NCBI GenBank assembly: GCA_002868905.1
Contig: PKUA01000075.1
Location: 1 to 39,967, forward strand
DNA from: Desulfuromonas sp.
GTDB taxonomy: Bacteria > Desulfobacterota > Desulfuromonadia > Desulfuromonadales > Geothermobacteraceae
DNA length: 39,967 nucleotides
Direction: 5' to 3'
Each line of letters opens with the position of its first letter. Position 1 is the first letter of the stretch. The position numbers and the translations under genes were made by a program. Below, in pieces: positions 34,054-39,967 of the stretch. The notes under the pieces were generated by a model that was given only the letters and a program-made list of their open reading frames with translations, was not told the DNA's origin and did not search any database.

Positions 34054-34922
34054 AACCCCCCTTCAGCCCGCAACCGGTCAGACTCTTCGGTCGGCATCTT
34101 CTGCAAACCCCGACGCACGGCGGCCAACTGCAATTGCCAGAGATATTCAAGGACAACCCCGATATCGAGCGGATTGCGCCGTTCATGGCCGAGTTCCTTC
34201 GTTATCCCCCGCATCAACTCCCGTTCGGCTTGCCTGGGGTCCTGGATCGGCAGCGACAACGTGCCGAGATGCCGAGCCACACGGGCCAGGGCCGACTGAT
34301 CGGCCTCCCGCCAGACGCGCAACAACTGCCGGGGAGGAATCGTTCCGCCGCTCCCAAGTTCAGGTCGATTTTGCACCTGCCAGCGCCAGAAACGCATCAC
34401 GCTCAGCAGGTTGCGCATATCGAGTAGTTGCTGCAGCAAACGCCTCACGGACCGATGGCGGGCATATCTCGCACCATAGGCGAGGCAACCGATTTCCAAC
34501 TGTTGTTCGACACCACCCGGCCCCTGGTTCAGGTAGGTTTCGGTCAAGCCCGCACTCCACGGAGCCGCAACCATCAGTTCCCGCTCGACGCATGCGATCA
34601 GATGAGAACCGGTTCCTGCAGTTGTCGCTACCCGCAGCAGGCCGCGATCGAGCAGAGGGGGCTGCTGCAGAGCAGGGGGGAGCGGATCACCGGCGAGACG
34701 ATGGCGCAGGACCTGGCAGAACCAACGGGTGGCCAACAGGTCGAGGTAAGGGCGCAACAGACGTCTGGCCCGGGGTTCGAGTCGAGCATAAAGCCAATCG
34801 ACGCTGGTCGCCGGGTCGCCATCCTCCTCCCCGGCGACCAGACGACTCCGCCTTGCGCGCACCCGCGCCAGCAAAGCCTCCAGGGGGAGTTCAGGATTCT
34901 GTATCGGCGCGAGCAGCGGCAT
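34047..34922 (-). CDS. V/A-type ATPase subunit C
   Basis: A 291-residue, divergent C (d-type) subunit that sits on the c-ring and links it to the central stalk. It is identified mainly by its place between E and F, its size and its helix-rich, Arg/Leu-heavy make-up (LLDMRNLLSVMRFWRWQVQ, LDIGVVLEYLWQLQLAAVRR). The last stretch, ERRNPLDIGVVLEYLW, resembles the family C-terminal helix. I start at the ATG at 34920-34922, with AGGAG six bases upstream, inside the 3' end of subunit E; a longer start 33 bases upstream lacks a ribosome site. Confidence 0.85.
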   Translation of the reverse strand: MPLLAPIQNPELPLEALLARVRARRSRLVAGEEDGDPATSVDWLYARLEPRARRLLRPYLDLLATRWFCQVLRHRLAGDPLPPALQQPPLLDRGLLRVATTAGTGSHLIACVERELMVAAPWSAGLTETYLNQGPGGVEQQLEIGCLAYGARYARHRSVRRLLQQLLDMRNLLSVMRFWRWQVQNRPELGSGGTIPPRQLLRVWREADQSALARVARHLGTLSLPIQDPRQAERELMRGITKELGHERRNPLDIGVVLEYLWQLQLAAVRRGLQKMPTEESDRLRAEGGLW

Positions 34923-35487
34923 GCTTCTCCTCGGTTTCCAATTCTGCCAGCACATTGGCCAGCAGTTGCGGCCAGAAACGGTCTAAGCGCCCGGCCAGGG
35001 AATTGTCGATCTTAATCCGGCCATCACCGGCCTCGGCGACAAAACCACCGAGCAGAACCGGATCTTCCCGCACCACGGCTGCGGGGAAATAAGTGTCAAC
35101 CCAACCCCTCGCTTCGGGAGTGATCACGACTACGGACCACTCCAGGTCCGGCAACTCACGGACCAGGCGACGAAACAGGGCCTCTCCGCCGGCTACCGCC
35201 ATGCTCTTCACTTCCTCTTCAGCCAGCCGGCGCAAGCGCTCGGCCAAGCTTTGCGAAACCCGAAGACCCTCGATCCGTATCCGGTTTCGGGCCTCGAACA
35301 GTGCGGCACGACGCAGAGCCTCAACCTCCTTGGTACGGTGGCCGTGGGCAAGCTCTCCGAGTCGTTCCCGTTCCTCCGTCAACTCCAGGCGACGCTGGTC
35401 GACACGTCCTTCGGCCTCGTGCCAGGCCTTCCGCACCTGCAGCTCGGCTTCCCGCTGCAGGGCTTCTTTCAGTTCGACTTCACCCAT
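34891..35487 (-). CDS. V/A-type ATPase subunit E
   Basis: A 198-residue peripheral-stalk subunit. Residues 1-105 are a long coiled coil (REAELQVRKAWHEAEGRVD, RRLELTEERERLGEL), and the rest a small globular domain with GGFVAEAGDGRIKIDNSLAG, the typical end of subunit E where it grips the top of B. It forms a heterodimer with the G/H-like subunit at 37589. It starts three bases after the K stop and overlaps C by 32 bases. Confidence 0.88.
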   Translation of the reverse strand: MGEVELKEALQREAELQVRKAWHEAEGRVDQRRLELTEERERLGELAHGHRTKEVEALRRAALFEARNRIRIEGLRVSQSLAERLRRLAEEEVKSMAVAGGEALFRRLVRELPDLEWSVVVITPEARGWVDTYFPAAVVREDPVLLGGFVAEAGDGRIKIDNSLAGRLDRFWPQLLANVLAELETEEKHAAARADTES

Positions 35488-35490
35488 CGC

Positions 35491-35703
35491 TTACATCAGC
35501 AGGATCATGGATGCGACCACGAAACCGAGAATCACCATGGTTTCGGGGATCGCCACCAGAATGATGATGGTTCCGGTCAGCTCCGGCTTCTCCGCCAATG
35601 TCCCGGATCCGGCCGCACCGATTCTCGACTGGGCCCAGGCGGTCGCAATGGCCGGCAATCCGACCGCCAACGCCGCGGCAAACGCGATATAGACTTTTTC
35701 CAT
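35491..35703 (-). CDS. V/A-type ATPase rotor subunit K (proteolipid c)
   Basis: A 70-residue single-hairpin proteolipid; many V-ATPases have a doubled four-helix form, so this is the short, F-type-like version. Helix 1 about 4-25, polar loop about 26-43 (AAGSGTLAEKPELTG), helix 2 about 44-69. The ion-binding carboxylate is Glu54 in AIPETMVILG. Gln25 in helix 1 aligns, counting back from the loop KPE, with Gln32 of sodium-binding c subunits, and Thr55 sits at the Ser66 place. This set is the known sodium signature, so sodium coupling is likely. GGGAGG lies eight bases before the ATG. Confidence 0.93.
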   Translation of the reverse strand: MEKVYIAFAAALAVGLPAIATAWAQSRIGAAGSGTLAEKPELTGTIIILVAIPETMVILGFVVASMILLM

Positions 35704-35727
35704 GCAGACACCTCCCGGAAACTCAGG

Positions 35728-37614
35728 TTATGGCGGCTTCCTCCCCCACGGCTCGAAACGCCGACCGCCGAGATCGAGAAACTTGCTGAAAAACTCCACG
35801 TAATGCAGACGCAGACCATGAACCGTCGGCGCAAACAGACCGAGCAACAGGTTGAAGCCGTGCAGCACACCGGCCACCAGAATCCCCGTCAAAAGGTTCC
35901 CGGTCAATCCGCCGAGCCGGTTGGCCACGACGGCAAGCAACACGGAGCTAAGACCGATCGCCATGATACGAACGTAGGAAATAATGTTGCCGAATGTCTT
36001 GAGCAGTTCCAGCGGGGCGAGCAGACCACCGGCCGCAACCAGCACCGGCAACAGAATGGCAATCATCACCAGCAACGGACCGGTCGCCAACCAGGGCTGC
36101 GGGAAAAAATGCCCGATGCCGAACAGAATCACCAAAACAACCAGCAGCACCATCACCAATCGGAATACCCCCTCGCGGCGTTGCTGATGTCGAAGCGCCG
36201 ACCAGGCACCGAGCAGCAGGCCGAACAACACGTGCATGGTGCCGACGCTCAGTACGAACACCGTCATCGGTAAAAGCGCCTTGGCCCGGTCGATCCAGAG
36301 CGGGTGCATGTCGAGCCAGATCTCCCCGAGGTTGCCGAACAGCTCCCCGTAAAGCAGCCCGAAAAGCATGGTATACACGGCCGCGATGCCGAGCACCTTG
36401 CCGAGGTTGCAGATCACCGGTCGGTGGGACATCCGCTTGGCCAGATAGGCGGCCAGAAAGGCGATCACCAAACCGTAACCGACGTCGCCGAGGATCATCC
36501 CGAACAAAACCGGGAAAAACAGACCGATAAACGGAGTCGGATCGAAGGAGGAGTACTTCGGTAATGGCAGTAGCCGGGAAAAAATCTCGAATGGGGCGAA
36601 ATAGGTCGGGTTGCGCAGGGCGACCGGAACCCGTGCGATATCCTCTTCGAGAATTTCGAGCTGCTGCAACATCACCCGCCCCCTGAACACCTCGGCGAGC
36701 TGTTGCTCGATGACCGGCACCTGGGCGGCGGCCATCCAGCCGTCGATAACGAAACAGTGCCGCGTCGCGTAGGCAGCAGCGGTTGCCCCGTACAGAGCGA
36801 GTCTTTCTGTCAGCCAGGCTTCGGCGCGGACATAGACCGGACGCCATTCGGTGGAAAGTCTTTCCAACCTCTCCTCGACCGACTTGTGCTCCTGCTGCTT
36901 CTCCGACAGGCGACGGCGCAGGGAGGCAACCCGGTCCGGCAAGGGCAAACCGATGAACTCCTCGGGGAGGCGCCGTTCGGGAACCCGGACATCATCGAGT
37001 GCCCCCCGTAGCACGTCCGCTGTGCTTCGGTCGGTGGCGATCAAACCAACCAGGGAACCGTCTTCGATCGTCGCGGTGCTCAACTGGCAACGACCATGAC
37101 TGCGCTGCAACAGCTCCCGCTCCAGCGCCGGCAGGTCTTCCGGGCGCCGGATGGTGACGCCGAACAGTTCGAGGTTGGAATGCTCAGGCAGTTTCGCGTA
37201 GAGAGGCTCGAGCAGACTCCAGAATTGCAGGTCCTGTTGCAGCCCATCGATCTGCTCCCCTTCTTCGCGTAAACGCTCTACCAGGCTGCTCACCTCTGAC
37301 AGGTGGCGTTCGCTCAGTTCATCCAGCAGGTCAATGACCGGCAGCGGTTGCAACGCGGAGACTTCACCAGTCATTTTCGGGAAGAGGTCGAGAAGGGAAC
37401 GGATACGCTCCTGCAAATCGGCGAAATAGCTTCGCTCGCGCAACTCGTTCTCATCGAGGATCAGGCTGCTCAGGGCGCGGGGAACATCATCGCGGCTGAG
37501 GTTCAGCAACTCCGGATCGGGCTGGAAGACACCTTTCCCGCGCAGCAGCTCAAGCGTCGCCATCAGGTCGTCCTTCGGTCCGACAATATCAACTTTTGCC
37601 ATCCGGATGATCAT
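35728..37614 (-). CDS. V/A-type ATPase membrane subunit I
   Basis: A 628-residue a-type subunit. The N-terminal half (1-320) is the cytoplasmic arm with coiled coils (ERHLSEVSSLVERLREEGE, LSEKQQEHKSVEERLERLS). The C-terminal half carries about seven to eight membrane helices, including FIGLFFPVLFGMILGDVGYG and the essential arginine in ISYVRIMAIGLSSVLLAVVA (about residue 549). It holds the ion half-channels against the K ring and anchors the peripheral stalks. ATG at 37612-37614 with GGAG seven bases upstream; it overlaps the preceding H/G gene by 26 bases. Confidence 0.94.
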   Translation of the reverse strand: MIIRMAKVDIVGPKDDLMATLELLRGKGVFQPDPELLNLSRDDVPRALSSLILDENELRERSYFADLQERIRSLLDLFPKMTGEVSALQPLPVIDLLDELSERHLSEVSSLVERLREEGEQIDGLQQDLQFWSLLEPLYAKLPEHSNLELFGVTIRRPEDLPALERELLQRSHGRCQLSTATIEDGSLVGLIATDRSTADVLRGALDDVRVPERRLPEEFIGLPLPDRVASLRRRLSEKQQEHKSVEERLERLSTEWRPVYVRAEAWLTERLALYGATAAAYATRHCFVIDGWMAAAQVPVIEQQLAEVFRGRVMLQQLEILEEDIARVPVALRNPTYFAPFEIFSRLLPLPKYSSFDPTPFIGLFFPVLFGMILGDVGYGLVIAFLAAYLAKRMSHRPVICNLGKVLGIAAVYTMLFGLLYGELFGNLGEIWLDMHPLWIDRAKALLPMTVFVLSVGTMHVLFGLLLGAWSALRHQQRREGVFRLVMVLLVVLVILFGIGHFFPQPWLATGPLLVMIAILLPVLVAAGGLLAPLELLKTFGNIISYVRIMAIGLSSVLLAVVANRLGGLTGNLLTGILVAGVLHGFNLLLGLFAPTVHGLRLHYVEFFSKFLDLGGRRFEPWGRKPP

Positions 37615-37933
37615 GGTCAGGCTCCGGCAAAATTGCTGTAAGATGACTTCTTAAAACTCGTCTCAAGTCCGCATCGGGCAAAGAAGACAATCTCCGACAG
37701 TGCTCCCCCTCTTTGGCCTCCAGCAGCTTTGCCTCTTCCCGAATCCGGACCTTTTCCCGCTCAACCACCTCCTTGTCCTGCTGCCGCACTTCTCCTCTGA
37801 TCTCTTCAAGCTGCCGGTCGAGGGCTTCCAGCTCCCGATCACACCACTGGGCGGCCCGCTCCGTCTCCTGCTCCAGCTGGTGTTGCAAACCGTTCTCCAA
37901 CTGGACAATCTGTTCCAGCAGCCGTTCTGTCAT
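37589..37933 (-). CDS. V/A-type ATPase subunit H/G-like stalk protein
   Basis: A 114-residue, almost fully coiled-coil protein rich in Glu, Arg and Gln (LEQIVQLENGLQHQLEQETE, EEIRGEVRQQDKEVVEREKV). It is the first gene of the V-ATPase operon, the place where other bacteria encode the G/H peripheral-stalk subunit that pairs with E. Sequence alone would not prove the call, as any coiled coil looks similar, but place, size and the weak GGTGAG ribosome site support it. The promoter at 37989-37997 lies about 55 bases upstream. Confidence 0.8.
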   Translation of the reverse strand: MTERLLEQIVQLENGLQHQLEQETERAAQWCDRELEALDRQLEEIRGEVRQQDKEVVEREKVRIREEAKLLEAKEGEHCRRLSSLPDADLRRVLRSHLTAILPEPDHDHPDGKS

Positions 37934-37988
37934 GACTCACCCGCCTGCAACAGGCCTGGAAGTTCCAGTCCAACGTTGCGTTGTTTTC

Positions 37989-38059
37989 ATTATATCAAAC
38001 CCTGACCGGCATTCGACCACGTCATGACTTAATGAGAATTTAAAACATCGAGTGAGAAT
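37989..38059 (-). promoter_or_regulatory. Extended -10 promoter of the V-ATPase operon with upstream direct repeats
   Basis: On the minus strand TGATATAAT (37997-37989) is a perfect extended -10 element. The -35 region (about 38017-38011) is a poor match. Two plus-strand copies of TGAGAAT, at 38033-38039 and 38053-38059, are exactly 20 bases apart (two DNA turns) just upstream. A weak -35 with phased repeats upstream suggests an activator-dependent promoter; the activator is unknown. Confidence 0.5.
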
Positions 38060-38273
38060 AAGGGCTTCTTTGTTTTTTTGAATTCGGTTGAAGCGGGGAG
38101 TGATGGAACTAACCTGCCCCCTAACGAGGTAATACATTAGAGAGAATCTGTTCAAGAAGGGAATTTTATGCTGTACAAGAATGAGAAAAGCGGTTTCCCC
38201 GCAGTGGCGTGGCAGCAACTCCGACTGCAATTCCACCTGACATGTGAATTTTGAAACCTGCCAAGACGACCAC
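38060..38273. other. Intergenic stretch, no supported gene
   Basis: The rest of the 340-base gap between the V-ATPase operon and the right-end genes. It contains a T-rich run (38067-38079), a short GCGG/CCGC hairpin followed by TTTTC on the minus strand near 38185-38205 that could be a weak terminator for the gene at 38274, and a 28-codon plus-strand frame (ATG at 38168, AAGGGA upstream) that I cannot support as a gene. Confidence 0.3.
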
Positions 38274-39548
38274 CTAATCAGTAAGCATTTGACCTTCTAC
38301 CTTTTTTTTCAAATCGACAAACTGGTCGTTCATCCGTGCTGCCTGATAGGCGAATGGTAATGCGGCAAAGACCTCTTTACGATTTAAGAAAAACTCTGCC
38401 GCTTTTGCAAATGATGCTGCTGTCGGATTCGATTCAATAGCCAATGCGATATCTTTTTCGTCCATTTCGTACAAGGAATTACGACCCGGTGTTGCATCAC
38501 TCAAAGGTAAGGTCCCATTGCTATGCACAACCAATTTTGCAATCCCGGGTGGGAGATCATGCGATTGGGAAAATTGAGTTATGACCGTTTGCCGCAGATG
38601 CTCGTCCGGCAACGAAGGTTCTACTTCTGCCAAGATAAGATGATTTACCCTGAACCGTGCAGCCCTCCTACATTTCTTGTTAAATTCTGGATCGATGAAC
38701 CATGTTGTTCCCCGGGAGTACAAGATTGAGGCAATTCTATATCGTCCCTGTTCATCAAAAGATTTACCCAAAAAATAAAGTACAACCGGGTCATATGGAT
38801 CAAGGGCAAGAAGTTGCCACAGGTCCTGCTGGCCAAGCGAGGAGACTTTCTCAGGACTAAGCCGCTTTCCCTGTTTCCAGAGTAACGCTGGTCCATTAAT
38901 GGGCTTGCCTGCTAATACAGACCCTGCTGCAATACCAAACTTTTCCCCGACTTTCTCGCCCAACAGATCAACAACCTCATTAATTTGGGCTGGAGTGCAA
39001 ATTTCCAGGTAATCATACAAAGGCAACCATGGTGCTCTCCTGGAAAAGGCTTTATCCATGACAGCCAGTGACGTCTCCCAGGACAATTTAGTCCCATCCT
39101 TGACCCCCGAGGATGGGGCAGCAACAATCACCATGCATCGTTGCTCATAGCACCTTTCAAAAACAGTCTGCAATCCGACAACACTTGCTTTACCCTGCAT
39201 AATGGAATGTAACGCTTTGATCAGTCTCTGCCCAACTTTTGAATCCAGAATAGAATCCGGCCAGGAAGAAGTATCTATGGAGACTCCACTAAATATGTTC
39301 CCCTTAGCCCTGACCTTTGCCTTATGACGGGCCCTTTCCAAACTGGATGGGTTTGGCTTAATAGCCGAGGCATGACCTAACGCAAAAGTAAACCCGTCAA
39401 AACTGGACGATTTACGCGTTGTTATTTCCTGTTTGTGACGTTCGAAAACAGCGTCTGGTGATAGTCCACCCATGCAGGTAGACCCACCCCAAAAGCTTTG
39501 AAAAAAAAACAGGCAAAACAGGAATGTCAACAATTTTGACGGGGTCAT
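38274..39548 (-). CDS. Secreted hypothetical protein, low GC
   Basis: A 424-residue protein with an N-terminal signal peptide (about 1-26, LLTFLFCLFFFQSFWGG). The mature part has a region around 120-175 (GLQTVFERCYEQRCMVIVAA, LSWETSLAVMDKAFSRRAPW) followed by mostly helical segments. The last third, with DPVVLYFLGKSFDEQGRYRI and SFAKAAEFFLNRKEVFAALP, resembles TPR-like helical pairs. No family recognised. GC is clearly lower than in the neighbours (about 42% in a sampled stretch against 63% in the V-ATPase operon), which may mean recent gain. It starts 11 bases after the upstream gene and is very likely cotranscribed with it. Confidence 0.75.
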   Translation of the reverse strand: MTPSKLLTFLFCLFFFQSFWGGSTCMGGLSPDAVFERHKQEITTRKSSSFDGFTFALGHASAIKPNPSSLERARHKAKVRAKGNIFSGVSIDTSSWPDSILDSKVGQRLIKALHSIMQGKASVVGLQTVFERCYEQRCMVIVAAPSSGVKDGTKLSWETSLAVMDKAFSRRAPWLPLYDYLEICTPAQINEVVDLLGEKVGEKFGIAAGSVLAGKPINGPALLWKQGKRLSPEKVSSLGQQDLWQLLALDPYDPVVLYFLGKSFDEQGRYRIASILYSRGTTWFIDPEFNKKCRRAARFRVNHLILAEVEPSLPDEHLRQTVITQFSQSHDLPPGIAKLVVHSNGTLPLSDATPGRNSLYEMDEKDIALAIESNPTAASFAKAAEFFLNRKEVFAALPFAYQAARMNDQFVDLKKKVEGQMLTD

Positions 39549-39559
39549 TTGAACTTCTC

Positions 39560-39967
39560 TCAGAAAGAATCCTCATCAGCAGTTGCCCCAGCTGCGCGAT
39601 AATTTCCTCCCTGGTTTGACCCGGACTGGTAACTTTCCTGTTTTGCAGAGGCGCCAGAATAAGATTTCTTCTGCGGTTTTTTTGACATCTTTTGGCCCAT
39701 ATCCATCGCAGTCGCCGCACTTCCGGGTGACCAGGACAACACCACGCCAACGACCTTTTTGTTAACCAACGGGTGTACCGCTTCCCAACGCGAAATTTTC
39801 GTGATTCCGGAAACCTTCAACGCTTCAGCAGTGGTTTTCACTTTTTCACTGAAATACTGGTCATTTGCATACGACTCTGTATTGTCATCAAACTCTTGAG
39901 TTGACTCTGAATCATGCAAATCCGTTTTAACAACGGCAACCTCTCCGGCAAACGAACGCAGAGCACC
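39560..39967 (-). CDS. Hypothetical protein, C-terminal part
   Basis: The reading frame is open to the right edge of the window, so only the last 135 residues are seen. The first visible part (FAGEVAVVKTDLHDSESTQE, VSGITKISRWEAVHPLVNKK) leads to VVGVVLSWSPGSAATAMDMG, then a low-complexity Ser/Gly/Gln/Lys tail (KKSYSGASAKQESYQSGSNQ) ending DEDSF. I do not recognise a family. The tail looks disordered. It is followed after 11 bases by the secreted protein gene, with which it forms an operon of low GC. The true start lies outside the window. Confidence 0.65.
   Translation of the reverse strand, partial: GALRSFAGEVAVVKTDLHDSESTQEFDDNTESYANDQYFSEKVKTTAEALKVSGITKISRWEAVHPLVNKKVVGVVLSWSPGSAATAMDMGQKMSKKPQKKSYSGASAKQESYQSGSNQGGNYRAAGATADEDSF

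Noticed and set aside
38168-38254. 28-codon plus-strand frame with AAGGGA before its ATG
   Set aside because: Too short to judge, no family or context support, and the region also fits a weak minus-strand terminator.

Overview
This window looks like the chromosome of a GC-rich (mostly about 55-63% by eye) member of the Desulfuromonadales, the former Deltaproteobacteria of the Geobacter, Desulfuromonas and Pelobacter type. The taxon is inferred from three things: a GEMM-type cyclic-dinucleotide riboswitch in front of a c-type cytochrome gene, a 613-residue conserved protein that I associate with this order, and a complete V/A-type ATPase operon beside ordinary bacterial housekeeping genes. No rRNA, tRNA, IS element, phage gene or CRISPR array was recognised.

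Layout. At 1-345, on the minus strand, a GEMM-I riboswitch with an intrinsic terminator precedes the start of a cytochrome c peroxidase/MauG-like gene that runs off the left edge. At 663-10934, on the minus strand, lies a compact cluster: a circularly permuted ATP-grasp protein, an alpha-E protein, a giant transglutaminase-DUF2126 fusion, an ATP-grasp-alpha-E fusion and two more transglutaminase-like proteins. It matches a predicted but little-characterised peptide-ligase/modification system. At 11304-16080 (minus) come a PhnP-like metallo-hydrolase, the 613-residue protein and a divergent EF-G paralogue. A possible metal-dependent hydrolase of unknown function (16189-17490, +) converges on a zinc-ribbon/RDD membrane protein, followed by rsmE and prmA (minus).

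At 20831-28194 all genes are on the plus strand: the PPDK/PEP-synthase regulatory protein, an OmpR/heavy-metal-sensor-type two-component pair, an odd thiolase without the nucleophilic cysteine, a NarX-like kinase with its LuxR-type regulator, and a small protein made of six exact 18-residue repeats. A DUF4019-like secreted protein (-) and an unknown membrane-anchored protein (+) follow. At 30120-37933 (minus) lies a nine-gene V/A-type ATPase operon in the order H-I-K-E-C-F-A-B-D. Its c-ring subunit carries the Gln/Glu-Thr residues typical of sodium-binding rotors. The right end (38274-39967) holds two unknown genes of clearly lower GC, the upstream one cut by the window edge.

The most interesting items are the riboswitch with overlapping terminator, the ATP-grasp/alpha-E/transglutaminase cluster, the 18-residue repeat protein tied to a two-component system, the Ser-for-Cys thiolase and the sodium signature in the V-ATPase rotor. 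All functional calls rest on reading motifs by eye; no database search was run.
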